Below are positions 9,019 to 17,073 of a stretch of DNA of 51,683 nt, piece after piece. Made by a program: the position numbers and the translations under genes. The DNA lies in assembly GCA_964472305.1 (NCBI GenBank), contig CAYYJR010000025.1, positions 1 to 51,683 of the forward strand, given 5' to 3'. Below the pieces are notes generated by a model, which was given only the letters and a program-made list of their open reading frames with translations, was not told where the DNA came from and did no database searches. This DNA comes from CAYYJR01 sp964472305. GTDB lineage: Bacteria; Armatimonadota; Hebobacteria; CAIYQO01. Within the stretch, counting starts at the first letter, position 1; each line of letters opens with the position of its first letter.

Positions 9019-10133
9019 TGTGACGCGCCGGCGGGGGTGGCGGCGGGGGTGAAGGCACGCACGGCGGCGATGATGGTTTGCAGGTCGTCGTCGGTCAGCG
9101 CGGGGTGCACGGGGAGCGAGAGCACCCGGTCGGCCATCGCACGCGCGATGGGCATGTCATCGCCGGTATATCCCAGCGACTGGTAGAACGGCTGATCGGG
9201 AATAGTGCGCGGGTAATGCACGTCGGAGCCGACGCCGGCAGCCTGCAGGTGCTCCTGCAGACGGGCGCGATCGCGCACCGTCAGCACGTATTGATGGTAT
9301 ACGTGGGTGCAGTTGGGGCGCACGCGCGGGGTGGAGAGCCAGGGTAGATCGGCCAATCCGGCCGTGAGCACGGCGGCGTTAGTGCGACGACGGTCATTCC
9401 ACGACGGCAGGCGCTCGAGCTGGCATACGCCCACCGCGCCGGCGACGCTGGTCATGCGGTAGTTGAAGCCAAGCATGGTGTGCAGGTAGCGCACCGGGCT
9501 GCCGTGGTTGAGGATGAGCTTGCAGCGCTCGAGCAGCGCGGTGTTGCGTCCGGTGATCATGCCGCCTTCGCCGCCGGTCATCATGTTCTTGGTGGGGTAG
9601 AAGCTGAACACCCCCAGGTCGCCGATAGCGCCCACCGGTTCATTGTCTTCGGCGGCGCCATGCGCCTGCGCGCAGTCCTCGATCACGTAAGCGCCATGGG
9701 CACGGGCGATCTCGACCATGGCGTGAATCTCACACGCCTGGCCATACAGGTGCACCGGCAGGATGGCGCGAATCTCCGGATCGCGCGCCATCGCCTGCGC
9801 AACGGCGTCCGCGGTGAACATAAAGGTGTCTGGATCAATGTCGAGAAAGACGGGACGGCAGTCGGCGGCCAGGATGCAATTGGCGGTGGCGATGAAGGAG
9901 AAAGGCGTGGTGAGAACCTTGCTGCCGCGCGGTAGATCGAGCGCAGCCATCGCCACGCACAGACCGGCGGTGCCGGAGGCGCAGGCGATGCCGGCGGGCG
10001 AGTGGCAGAACGCGGCGAAGGCGTGCTCAAAGTCACGCACGCGCGGGCCGTTAGCCAGCATGCCGGAAGCCAGCACGTCGACGACGGCGGCTTGCTCTTT
10101 CGGTCCAAGGTACGGTTTGGCAATCGGGATCAC
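9012..10133 (-). CDS. DegT/DnrJ/EryC1 family aminotransferase (GnnB-like)
   Basis: The 373-residue PLP enzyme is of the sugar-nucleotide aminotransferase family. It shows IEDCAQAHG with the PLP-binding Asp153, FSFYPTKN with the Schiff-base Lys182, and GGEGGM just after, all in the family order. The start is a GTG at 10133 preceded by GAGGATAA. It lies 28 bp after a Gfo/Idh/MocA dehydrogenase whose motifs resemble UDP-GlcNAc 3-dehydrogenase. The pair therefore looks like GnnA/GnnB, which convert UDP-GlcNAc to the 3-amino analogue by oxidation then transamination with glutamate. The product feeds amide-linked lipid A or other diaminosugars. The family assignment is firm; the specific substrate is inferred from the neighbour. 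Confidence 0.85.
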   Translation of the reverse strand: MIPIAKPYLGPKEQAAVVDVLASGMLANGPRVRDFEHAFAAFCHSPAGIACASGTAGLCVAMAALDLPRGSKVLTTPFSFIATANCILAADCRPVFLDIDPDTFMFTADAVAQAMARDPEIRAILPVHLYGQACEIHAMVEIARAHGAYVIEDCAQAHGAAEDNEPVGAIGDLGVFSFYPTKNMMTGGEGGMITGRNTALLERCKLILNHGSPVRYLHTMLGFNYRMTSVAGAVGVCQLERLPSWNDRRRTNAAVLTAGLADLPWLSTPRVRPNCTHVYHQYVLTVRDRARLQEHLQAAGVGSDVHYPRTIPDQPFYQSLGYTGDDMPIARAMADRVLSLPVHPALTDDDLQTIIAAVRAFTPAATPAGASHG

Positions 10134-10161
10134 GGATTATCCTCACTGTTGCGGCGCGAAT

Positions 10162-11133
10162 TTATTCAGATTTCATCACGAGTTGTTCACGAATGCAGGT
10201 TTGGATGTCGCCGGCTAACTGTACGGATCGCAGGCCGATGACGGCGCCGGTTTTCGGCGGCGTGCCGGTGCGAATGGCCTGGAGAAAATGTTCCTGTTCC
10301 AACGCGAGCGGATCCTTGGTTGGCACCGTAATCTGCTCGATGTGCCCGGCGGCATACGGGACATAGCTTGATTTGCCATGGCGTTGCACCCACACTTCGC
10401 GGGTGGCGCAATCGACGGTAAACTGTACCTCGCGGGTAAGGATACGCAGTTTGCGCATACGCTCCTGGCTGATGGCGGACGCCGTCAGCGTAAACGTGGC
10501 ACCCGTTGCGGAGCGCAGCATCGCCGTCGCATAATCGACAAGATCGCCGCGCAGGCAGTGGCCGGTGGCGGCTACCAGCGATACCGTGGTGTCCGGGGTA
10601 CACGCGAGCATCAGGTCGAGGTCGTGAATCATCAGGTCGAAGATGATATCGACGGATTGATCGCGCCCCAGCGTGGTGCTCAGTCGCGTTGCCTCGCATG
10701 CCACCACTTCGCGGGGGTCGATGACCGACAGCAGCACGGTGATGGCGGGATTGAAGCGTTCGACGTGACCGACCATCAGGATGCGCTGAGCCTCGCGTTC
10801 CAGCGCGACCAGCGCCTCCGCCTCCGCCGGGGTGGCGGCGAGGGGTTTCTCCACCAGCACGTGGCATCCGGCGCGCAGACAGGCGGCGGCGACGTCGGCA
10901 TGCGTGGCGGTGGGGGTGGCGACAATGACCGCTTCCGTCGCCGCGCATAACTCGTCACATGAGCGAAAAGCGGCGACGCCGTATTGCCGCGCCATGTCGT
11001 CAGCGCGGGCAGGGTCGGCATCATGAATACCAATGAGGGCGCACCCCGGAAGCATGGCCGCTACCCGCGTATGGTAGCCGCCCATCACTCCGGTTCCGAT
11101 CACCCCGACCCGGATATCGGGATTCTGCTGCAC
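10162..11133 (-). CDS. Gfo/Idh/MocA dehydrogenase (GnnA / UDP-GlcNAc 3-dehydrogenase-like)
   Basis: The 323-residue NAD(P)-dependent dehydrogenase has an N-terminal Rossmann motif, VGVIGTGVMGGYH. The catalytic EKP motif is in HVLVEKPLA, and GHVERFNPA and DLMIHDLDLML follow. I associate this combination with UDP-N-acetylglucosamine 3-dehydrogenases. The start is taken as GTG 11133 because AAGGGAGG lies just upstream and the family begins there; the frame open to 11325 gives only an Arg-rich extension. It is directly upstream of the DegT aminotransferase (28 bp), consistent with one two-step pathway from UDP-GlcNAc through the 3-keto sugar to UDP-GlcNAc3N. LpxA and other lipid A genes are not in the window, so the destination of the sugar is open. 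Confidence 0.85.
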   Translation of the reverse strand: MQQNPDIRVGVIGTGVMGGYHTRVAAMLPGCALIGIHDADPARADDMARQYGVAAFRSCDELCAATEAVIVATPTATHADVAAACLRAGCHVLVEKPLAATPAEAEALVALEREAQRILMVGHVERFNPAITVLLSVIDPREVVACEATRLSTTLGRDQSVDIIFDLMIHDLDLMLACTPDTTVSLVAATGHCLRGDLVDYATAMLRSATGATFTLTASAISQERMRKLRILTREVQFTVDCATREVWVQRHGKSSYVPYAAGHIEQITVPTKDPLALEQEHFLQAIRTGTPPKTGAVIGLRSVQLAGDIQTCIREQLVMKSE

Positions 11134-11285
11134 TCGCGAGCCTCCCTTGTTGCGGTGCCGGCGGCGCCCCCTCCGCCAGCCGTGGGAATACGCATGATCT
11201 ACTCCCACTGTGCCAGCATTGTATACCCTCTGGTACAAATGTGCAAGCCGAAGGGGTGTCCGGTCAGGTGGAGGACGGGCAAAGC

Positions 11286-11322
11286 AACAACAATACGCCC
11301 GGAAGCGGAGCGCTGCCGGGCG
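11286..11322 (-). terminator. Intrinsic terminator
   Basis: A compound hairpin reads CGCCCGG (11296-11302) / CCGGGCG (11316-11322) with an inner AGCG/CGCT stem. On the minus strand it is followed by TATTGTTGTTGC. It lies about 34 bp after the stop of the MocA gene that ends at 11356. The same GU-rich tail follows the csrA terminator at 36812-36852. Confidence 0.7.
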
Positions 11323-11355
11323 CATATTGCGGCAACCCTTCTGTTGCAGAGGGAG

Positions 11356-12369
11356 TTAGACGCGTGCCTCCAGCGACACCACGCCGCCAGTGCGAATCGA
11401 CTCTTCCGCGGCCAGCGCCATACGGATAGTTTCGCGGGTTGAGCGGGGTGCGGCATGTTCAGGATAGGTATCGTGCGCCACGCAATCGAGGAAGTAGGCG
11501 ATTTCGGCGGTCATCCCGTCGACGGTCGTCATTTCCGGCGAATACTGCTCGCCATCAAGCGGATGCACCGTCAACGAGCCGTGATAATCGATCACCGCGC
11601 CTTCCAGATAGATGATGAAGTTCATGCGGAACGCCACCCCCTGCGGGCGGAACCAGGCGCTGTCGGCGAAGATCACCGTGCCGTCGCCATAACGGTATTC
11701 GGCGGTGATTTTACTGGTGCCGTAATCTTCCACCACCCCGCGCGCGTTCACCGCGGTTGGCACGCCCAGCAGGAAGTTGATAAAGTCCACGTCGTGAATG
11801 TGCAGATCCATGGTGCAGCCGCCGCCGCGCCGGGGATCGGCCATCCAGTTTTCGGAAGTCCACAACGGCAGCGAACTTATGCGGCGAAAATCCGCGCTGA
11901 GCAGCTTGCCATAGGTGCCGCGCTCCACGATCTGCTTGACGAAGAGATATTCGGGAGCGAAACGGATGACCTGGGCGATCATCAGCTTGCGATCGTTGGC
12001 CTCCGCGGCGGCGATCATGCGGTCGCAATCCGCCACGTTCAGCGCCATCGGCTTTTCGCACAACACGTGCTTGCCCGCCTCCAGCGCGGCGATGGCCACC
12101 GGCGCGTGCAGGTCGCTGGGCAGGCAGATATCCACCACCTCAATCTCCGGATCGCAGACGAATTCGCGATAATCGGTATACGATCGCTTCACCCGCAACG
12201 GCGCCGTTTCGCCCGTCGCGATGTTGATGGGCACCGTCCGCCCCTCGCCGCGGGCGCGCTCGGGGATTTTGTCGCACAGTGCGATGAGTTGGGCATTTTC
12301 CAGCCGCGCATACGCACTGAGATGCCCACCGGCAATACCGCCGTTGCCCACCAGCCCAACCTGAATCAT
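11356..12369 (-). CDS. Gfo/Idh/MocA family oxidoreductase
   Basis: The 337-residue product has an N-terminal NAD(P)-binding Rossmann fold (VGLVGNGGIAGGHL) and the family Lys in HVLCEKPMA near residue 105. The C-terminal alpha/beta domain carries GGGCTMDLHIHDVDF, whose His and Asp residues are the usual catalytic and substrate-positioning ones. GGGGAGG lies 6 bp before the ATG at 12369. Family members oxidise or reduce sugars, inositols and related polyols; nothing here fixes the substrate. It lies about 100 bp downstream of ruvA on the same strand and about 220 bp upstream of the GnnA-like gene, from which a strong terminator separates it. It is probably a separate transcription unit or a read-through from ruvA. 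Confidence 0.85.
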   Translation of the reverse strand: MIQVGLVGNGGIAGGHLSAYARLENAQLIALCDKIPERARGEGRTVPINIATGETAPLRVKRSYTDYREFVCDPEIEVVDICLPSDLHAPVAIAALEAGKHVLCEKPMALNVADCDRMIAAAEANDRKLMIAQVIRFAPEYLFVKQIVERGTYGKLLSADFRRISSLPLWTSENWMADPRRGGGCTMDLHIHDVDFINFLLGVPTAVNARGVVEDYGTSKITAEYRYGDGTVIFADSAWFRPQGVAFRMNFIIYLEGAVIDYHGSLTVHPLDGEQYSPEMTTVDGMTAEIAYFLDCVAHDTYPEHAAPRSTRETIRMALAAEESIRTGGVVSLEARV

Positions 12370-12468
12370 TACACGCCTCCCCGGGCCACAGCACGACCCA
12401 CACGCTAATTCGCGCTTGGATAGTGAAATCCTGCTCGGAAAAGAGGCGAAAACGCAATACCGCCTTGT

Positions 12469-13101
12469 TCACCCCCGCCCCTGCCTATAGATGATCTCCA
12501 GCATTGCCTCGGGAGTGGTGGGCGTGGGAGTGGTGGCGAGGGCGCGGCGGATCATTTGCTGTGCGTCATTGCGGTTGTGTTGCAGTTGCAGCAGGATCGT
12601 CATCACCTCGTCTTCCAGTTCGCGCGCGGTGCCGGCCGGAGTGTCGGCAGGTACCATCGCGTCGCCACCGTCGAGCAGCATGAACGTGGTCATCTTGCCT
12701 TGCAGTTTGGCGACGACCTCGCGCGCTTTCTGGCGTCCGATGCCGGGCAACTGGGTGAGCAGGTGCACATCACCGCTCTCGATGGCGGCGGCGATTTTGG
12801 TAATCGGCTGCGCGATGGCCTTCACCGCCGTGCGTGGGCCGATGCTGGCCACCTGGATAAACTGCTCGAAGAACTCGCGCTCCAGCGCATTGCGAAAGCC
12901 GATCATCACCGGCGTGGCGCGCGACTGGTCGATCTGCAAATAGTAATACACTACCAGCGATACCTCGGTGCCTTCTTCCGCTGCCGGCAACGCCGCCAGC
13001 ACCGCCGGCGGCACCAGCACCTCATAGCCCAACCCGCCTGCCATCACGACCAGCGAGGAGGGCTTGCGTTCCAATACTTTGCCTTGAATGTAGGTAATCA
13101 T
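12469..13101 (-). CDS. ruvA: Holliday junction branch migration protein RuvA
   Basis: RuvA tetramers bind four-way DNA junctions and load the RuvB motor. The 210-residue product shows the N-terminal OB domain (MITYIQGKVLE and a VPPAVL turn) and the helix-hairpin-helix pairs (QVASIGPRTAVKAI and LPGIGRQKAREVVAKL). It ends with a small C-terminal domain (ATTPTPTTPEAMLEIIYRQ) that contacts RuvB, joined by a linker. ATG 13101 is preferred over a GTG two codons earlier because homologues start MI. It lies 15 bp after ruvC, the standard ruvC-ruvA order. ruvB is not adjacent; the next gene is a MocA oxidoreductase, so RuvB must be encoded elsewhere. Confidence 0.95.
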   Translation of the reverse strand: MITYIQGKVLERKPSSLVVMAGGLGYEVLVPPAVLAALPAAEEGTEVSLVVYYYLQIDQSRATPVMIGFRNALEREFFEQFIQVASIGPRTAVKAIAQPITKIAAAIESGDVHLLTQLPGIGRQKAREVVAKLQGKMTTFMLLDGGDAMVPADTPAGTARELEDEVMTILLQLQHNRNDAQQMIRRALATTPTPTTPEAMLEIIYRQGRG

Positions 13102-13116
13102 CGTCACAATCCTGTA

Positions 13117-13611
13117 TTAACGCGGTAACAGCATATTACCCCGTTCGCGGTAGGCATGACACACCGCCAGTCCCAGCGCGTCGGAAACGTGGTCCGGCAT
13201 TACCTGCGCCGGCAGCCGCAACAGTCGCAGCACCATCGCCTGTACCTGTTCCTTGCTGGCGCGCCCGTGCCCGGTCACCGCCCGCTTCAACTCGGTGGAG
13301 GCATAATTGATCACCGGCACTCCGCGCTGGGTAGCCGCCAGGCAGATCACCCCGCGCGCGTGGCCCATCAGGATAGCCGTCTTCGGGTGCGAATACGTGG
13401 TAAACAAATCTTCCAGCGCCAGCGCGTCGGGAATGAACTCGTGCAGCAGCTTCGTCACCTGCTCGTGAATGTGCAGCAGGCGCAACGTCAGTTCCTTGCT
13501 GGTGGGGCGAATCACTCCCGCCGCCAGGCAGTCGAGTCGATACGGCTCCGCGATTTCGATCATCCCGTAGCCGGTGGCAATCAAACCAGGATCAATCCCG
13601 AGGATGCGCAT
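13117..13611 (-). CDS. ruvC: Crossover junction endodeoxyribonuclease RuvC
   Basis: RuvC is the resolvase that nicks Holliday junctions symmetrically. The 164-residue product starts MRILGIDPGLIATGYG, with the first catalytic Asp in IDPG. It continues with ALEDLFTTYSHPKTA (catalytic Glu), and ends with PDHVSDALGLAVCHA, where DHVSDALG supplies the last acidic pair. Length matches the family. ATG 13611 is used; the frame remains open upstream but that stretch overlaps a hairpin and has no family similarity. No strong Shine-Dalgarno is visible. It follows the membrane spermidine-synthase-like gene by about 90 bp and precedes ruvA by 15 bp. Confidence 0.95.
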   Translation of the reverse strand: MRILGIDPGLIATGYGMIEIAEPYRLDCLAAGVIRPTSKELTLRLLHIHEQVTKLLHEFIPDALALEDLFTTYSHPKTAILMGHARGVICLAATQRGVPVINYASTELKRAVTGHGRASKEQVQAMVLRLLRLPAQVMPDHVSDALGLAVCHAYRERGNMLLPR

Positions 13612-13633
13612 GAATTCGTCCACAGTGCAAAGT

Positions 13634-13650
13634 CGGGGGAGTGTCCCCCG
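13634..13650 (-). terminator. Short GC hairpin upstream of ruvC
   Basis: A 7-bp stem, CGGGGGA/TCCCCCG, has a 3-base loop. It lies between the end of the gene at 13703 and the ruvC start at 13611. It could end the upstream transcript or attenuate ruvC. No T-run follows on the minus strand. Confidence 0.4.
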
Positions 13651-13702
13651 CGTTTCCCGCTGCCAGTATAGCAGACAATCTCCCCGTGAAACAGGGGGCA
13701 TG

Positions 13703-15880
13703 TCACCAGGTTCGGGAGGGTCGGGCGAAAGCAGCCGTGGCGGGGAGAAGCAGCAGCAAGGCGAGGACGATACCGATGGGGACCATGCCGTAGGCGGGGA
13801 GCAGCAGCGTGCCGGTGAGCGCGCCTGCCAGGGCGGCGCCGAGCAGGTCGGCGCTGTAAACGACGCCGGGCGACAGGCCGGCATCCACCGCAAGCGGGAA
13901 GATGCGTCCGACCAGCAGACCGAGTACGAGCATGGCGAAGGCAAGCACCGCCAGTGTCAATGCGAACGGCCATCCCGCTGCCGCGTTGGCAAACGCCGGC
14001 AAGCTCAACACGATGCCGATGCCGAGGGCAATCCACGGCGGCAAACCGCGCCAGCCGCGGCGGGGGGCATCCCACGCGCCCAGCGCCAGCCCCGCCATAC
14101 CCACCGCCGTCAGCGCGCCCAGCAGGTGGTACAGCGCACCCAGCAACTGTTGCGCGAGCACGAGCAGCAGGATGTTGCCCGCCATGCCGACAAATCCCAC
14201 CGCGATAACGGCGCTGAACACGAGCCAGCGCGCGGGCCAGCGGCGCCGCCAGGGGACAGCGGGCAGCATGGCGCCGACCAGCGCCAGCGCCAACAGCACC
14301 GCGCCCATTTGTATAGGCTGCCAATCCGCCAGTATGGCCAGCGCGCCTGCCAGCCGGCCCGGTTGCTGGCGCTGGCGATAAAGCGCGTCATGCAGGTAGG
14401 CGATAGGCGCGGCATCGCGGTTTGTCGCAGGCTGCGTGCGATACTGCACCGCCAACTCCGCAATGCGATCGACAGACAGGAGATAATCGAAGTAATACGC
14501 GTTCACCAGTTCGGTGGCGATCCGGCGTTGCGTCAACCGTCGTCCCAATTCTGCCGGCATGAGACACAGCGGCTGATCGGACGCCAGGCAATAGTTAGTC
14601 GCCAGCGGGGTGGCGGTGACGTGCGGGAAGGCGATGTCCAGTGCGCGGTAGATGGCGCCGTTGCGTGCCAGCAGTTCGGGACCGTAATAGTTCTCCGCGC
14701 CGGGCAACGGGAAGGCCAGCACGCCGCCGGTCCGCAGCGCCGCACGCGCCTGAACGAAGAATTCGACAGTGTAGCAGCGGTTCGCCAGCGCCGTCGCCGG
14801 CTCTGCCCCGTTGAGCAGTACCGCGTCCCACAGCCCGCCGGTCGCAATCAGACGGCGGGCATCACCATAGACGATACGCACGCGCGGATCGTCCATCGCC
14901 CGGCGGGTGGCCGGATCGGCAGCGTTGCGAGTCAGCCGCGTCAGGACGGTATCCACCTCCGCCACCACCACCTCGCGCACCGGATGCTTGAGCACTTCGG
15001 GGAGTAACCCACCCAGCGCGCCTAGCACCAACACGCGCCGCGGCGCCGCCACCTGCAACAACGCCAGGTGCGCCAGTTCTTCCGCGGTCTGTGTCTCGCC
15101 CAGCACCAGCGCCAGGCGGCCTTGTTCGTAAAGCGCCCGTTGCCCGTTGCGCTCCAGCACTACCCCGTGCCCGTGCGGCGTATAGGCATCGGCGACGATC
15201 TTCTGCTCGGGCCAGCGCAGTTGCAGCGTCTGCCGGTCCAGGTCATTCAGCCGCGCCGGCGACAGCGGGATGAAATGTCCACCACATAATCCGAACAGCG
15301 CCACTGCCGCCGGCGCCCATCCCGTACGCCACAGCAATAACGCGGCGGCAGCGGTGAGGTAGGCGAGGATGCTGAAGATGGTGAAGGGGGACAACGTGAC
15401 GAAGAGCCAGGTGGCGGCGGCGCCACCGAGCAGCCAACCTACTGCCTCCGCCAGGTAGACCACACGCGGCGGCACGCCGGGCAACCGGCAGGCCAGCGTG
15501 AACATGACGCCGATGAGCAGGCAGACGGGGCCGAGGGTGAGCGTGCCGATGCCGATCTGCTGGGCAAGGGTGAGCAGTTCGCCGGGAACGAGGTGGCAGA
15601 GATGCGTTGCGGCGCGCGCCGACAACAGGGCGGCAAACGGCGCGGCCAGCGCCAGCGCGGCCGCCGCCGTCAGCGCCGTGCGAGCCAAGCACACCGGCAC
15701 GAGCGCGCCCAGCGCCGCGCCCGCCGCGACCCCCAACAGCCACAACGTGAGCGCCAGCGCCAGCGACAACTCGCTGCCGTGGGCGGCCTCAAGCGTTTCG
15801 CGCAGCAGTGTCGCCTGGATGACCGCCATCACCAGGCCAAGCAACGCAATGGCCGTCAGCGGACGCGCGGATGGCGCCAT
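13703..15880 (-). CDS. Multi-pass membrane protein with spermidine-synthase-like domain
   Basis: The product is about 725 residues. The N-terminal about 230 residues contain six or so hydrophobic segments. A central soluble domain (about 240-540) has the Rossmann SAM-binding start VLVLGALGGLLPEVL and VVVAEVD of polyamine synthases, and the last about 180 residues are again strongly hydrophobic. Such proteins are annotated as fused MFS/spermidine synthases. The aminopropyltransferase catalytic Asp motif (usually DVIIxDxxDP) reads DAVLLNGAEP here, with Asn in place of Asp, so polyamine synthesis is doubtful. The ATG at 15880 shares one base with the stop of the radical SAM gene (TGATG), implying coupled translation. 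The role may be transport or modification linked to that enzyme; this is inference. Confidence 0.75.
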   Translation of the reverse strand: MAPSARPLTAIALLGLVMAVIQATLLRETLEAAHGSELSLALALTLWLLGVAAGAALGALVPVCLARTALTAAAALALAAPFAALLSARAATHLCHLVPGELLTLAQQIGIGTLTLGPVCLLIGVMFTLACRLPGVPPRVVYLAEAVGWLLGGAAATWLFVTLSPFTIFSILAYLTAAAALLLWRTGWAPAAVALFGLCGGHFIPLSPARLNDLDRQTLQLRWPEQKIVADAYTPHGHGVVLERNGQRALYEQGRLALVLGETQTAEELAHLALLQVAAPRRVLVLGALGGLLPEVLKHPVREVVVAEVDTVLTRLTRNAADPATRRAMDDPRVRIVYGDARRLIATGGLWDAVLLNGAEPATALANRCYTVEFFVQARAALRTGGVLAFPLPGAENYYGPELLARNGAIYRALDIAFPHVTATPLATNYCLASDQPLCLMPAELGRRLTQRRIATELVNAYYFDYLLSVDRIAELAVQYRTQPATNRDAAPIAYLHDALYRQRQQPGRLAGALAILADWQPIQMGAVLLALALVGAMLPAVPWRRRWPARWLVFSAVIAVGFVGMAGNILLLVLAQQLLGALYHLLGALTAVGMAGLALGAWDAPRRGWRGLPPWIALGIGIVLSLPAFANAAAGWPFALTLAVLAFAMLVLGLLVGRIFPLAVDAGLSPGVVYSADLLGAALAGALTGTLLLPAYGMVPIGIVLALLLLLPATAAFARPSRTW

Positions 15881-17067
15881 CACTGCCACTCGCCGGCGAT
15901 GTGCTGCCGGCAAGCCGGGCATGCGCCGTCCTTTACGCGATTCTCTTCGACGTGGAAGGCGACGCGGCGGATGAGTGTCTTGCCGCACTTCGAGCAATAT
16001 GTGTTGGCCCACCGATGCCCGGGCAGGTTGCCCACGTACGCGTAGCGCAATCCCTCGGCCACCGCCATCTCGCGTGCGTCCTCCAAAACCTGGGTGGGGG
16101 TTTGCGGCAGGTTTGCCAGCTTGTAGCTGGGCCAGAAGCGGTCGAGGTGTATGGGGGTGTCGGCGCCGAGATTGGCCTTCACCCAGCGCAGAAAGCCGCG
16201 CATCTCCTTCAGGTTATCGCTGACGGTGGGGATCACCAGCACCACCACCTCCAGCCAGCGCCCGCTTGCTCGCACCGTCTCCATCGCTTTCTGAATGGTG
16301 GTCAGCCGGCCGCGTGCATATGCGATGTAATCCTGATCGTTGAATGCCTTCACGCTGATAGAGAAGGCATCGACGACCTGGCAAAGCTTTTTCACCGGTT
16401 CCGGGTTGACGTAGCCGCCGGAGACGATGGTGTTCCACATGCCGTTGTCCTTGGCCAGTCTGGCGATGTCGGTCATGTATTCGTAGAACATCATCGGCTC
16501 GGTGTACGTGTAGGAGATGGCTTTGCACTGCTCCTGTCGCGCCAGCGTGATCACCTTCGCTGGTGGGGCATCCACCGTGCTCACGTCTTCAGTGCGCGCG
16601 ATAGCAAGCTGCCAATTCTGACAACCCTTGCATGCCAGACTGCAGCCGGGGGCGGAGACGGTGAGTGCTTTGACCGCGGGGTGGAAGTGGTAGAGCGGAT
16701 TTTTCTCGATGGGATCCTGGCGCAGCACGCCCGAGCGGCCATAATTGGTCACATACATGGTGCCGCCACGGTTCATCCGCACGTTGCACACGCAAGTCTG
16801 CCCATCAATGAGCCTGCCGCCGTTGCAACTATTTTTCAACTGTTTATCAGTCAGTAACGTGGGGGAGCAGATCGGCGAGCATGGGCACAGCGTGCACTGC
16901 ACGTCGCCATTGGGCAGTTTGGTGTAGAAATCCGCCTCGTGCAGCGTGCTGGGATAACGGCCCGCGGCCAAAGCGTGCACGGAATCCAGTCCGGTCAACG
17001 CGGCGCAGGCGCCCAACGTAGCGAGCGTGCATTGGTGCAAAAACGCACGGCGTGTCAAATCGGTCAT
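15880..17067 (-). CDS. amrS: AmmeMemoRadiSam-type radical SAM enzyme with twin-arginine signal
   Basis: The 395-residue product contains the radical SAM cluster motif C142-x3-C146-x2-C149 (GCSLACKGCQNW). It has the AmrS-specific N-terminal cysteine region (CTLCPCSPIC, then CNGG and CVCNVRMNRGG) and SYTYTEPMMFYEY, typical of the AmmeMemoRadiSam/PflA-like group. The C-terminus holds a zinc-ribbon-like CSKCGK...CPACRQ pair. Unusually, the N-terminus reads TRRAFLHQCTLATLGACAALTG, a Tat signal, suggesting export of the folded Fe-S protein. AMMECR1 and MEMO partner genes are not in the window. It sits 6 bp after the LTxxQ/Cys secreted protein gene and overlaps the membrane synthase-like gene, so the three are probably one operon. 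The reaction is unknown. Confidence 0.85.
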   Translation of the reverse strand: MTDLTRRAFLHQCTLATLGACAALTGLDSVHALAAGRYPSTLHEADFYTKLPNGDVQCTLCPCSPICSPTLLTDKQLKNSCNGGRLIDGQTCVCNVRMNRGGTMYVTNYGRSGVLRQDPIEKNPLYHFHPAVKALTVSAPGCSLACKGCQNWQLAIARTEDVSTVDAPPAKVITLARQEQCKAISYTYTEPMMFYEYMTDIARLAKDNGMWNTIVSGGYVNPEPVKKLCQVVDAFSISVKAFNDQDYIAYARGRLTTIQKAMETVRASGRWLEVVVLVIPTVSDNLKEMRGFLRWVKANLGADTPIHLDRFWPSYKLANLPQTPTQVLEDAREMAVAEGLRYAYVGNLPGHRWANTYCSKCGKTLIRRVAFHVEENRVKDGACPACRQHIAGEWQ

Positions 17068-17073
17068 CAGGAC

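Noticed and set aside
8687..9058. 123-codon minus-strand frame after the aminotransferase
   Set aside because: It overlaps the end of the real gene and has arbitrary Arg/Pro/Ser composition.
13574..15007. 477-codon open frame opposite the synthase-like gene
   Set aside because: Gln/Arg-rich shadow; the minus-strand gene has membrane segments and a Rossmann motif.
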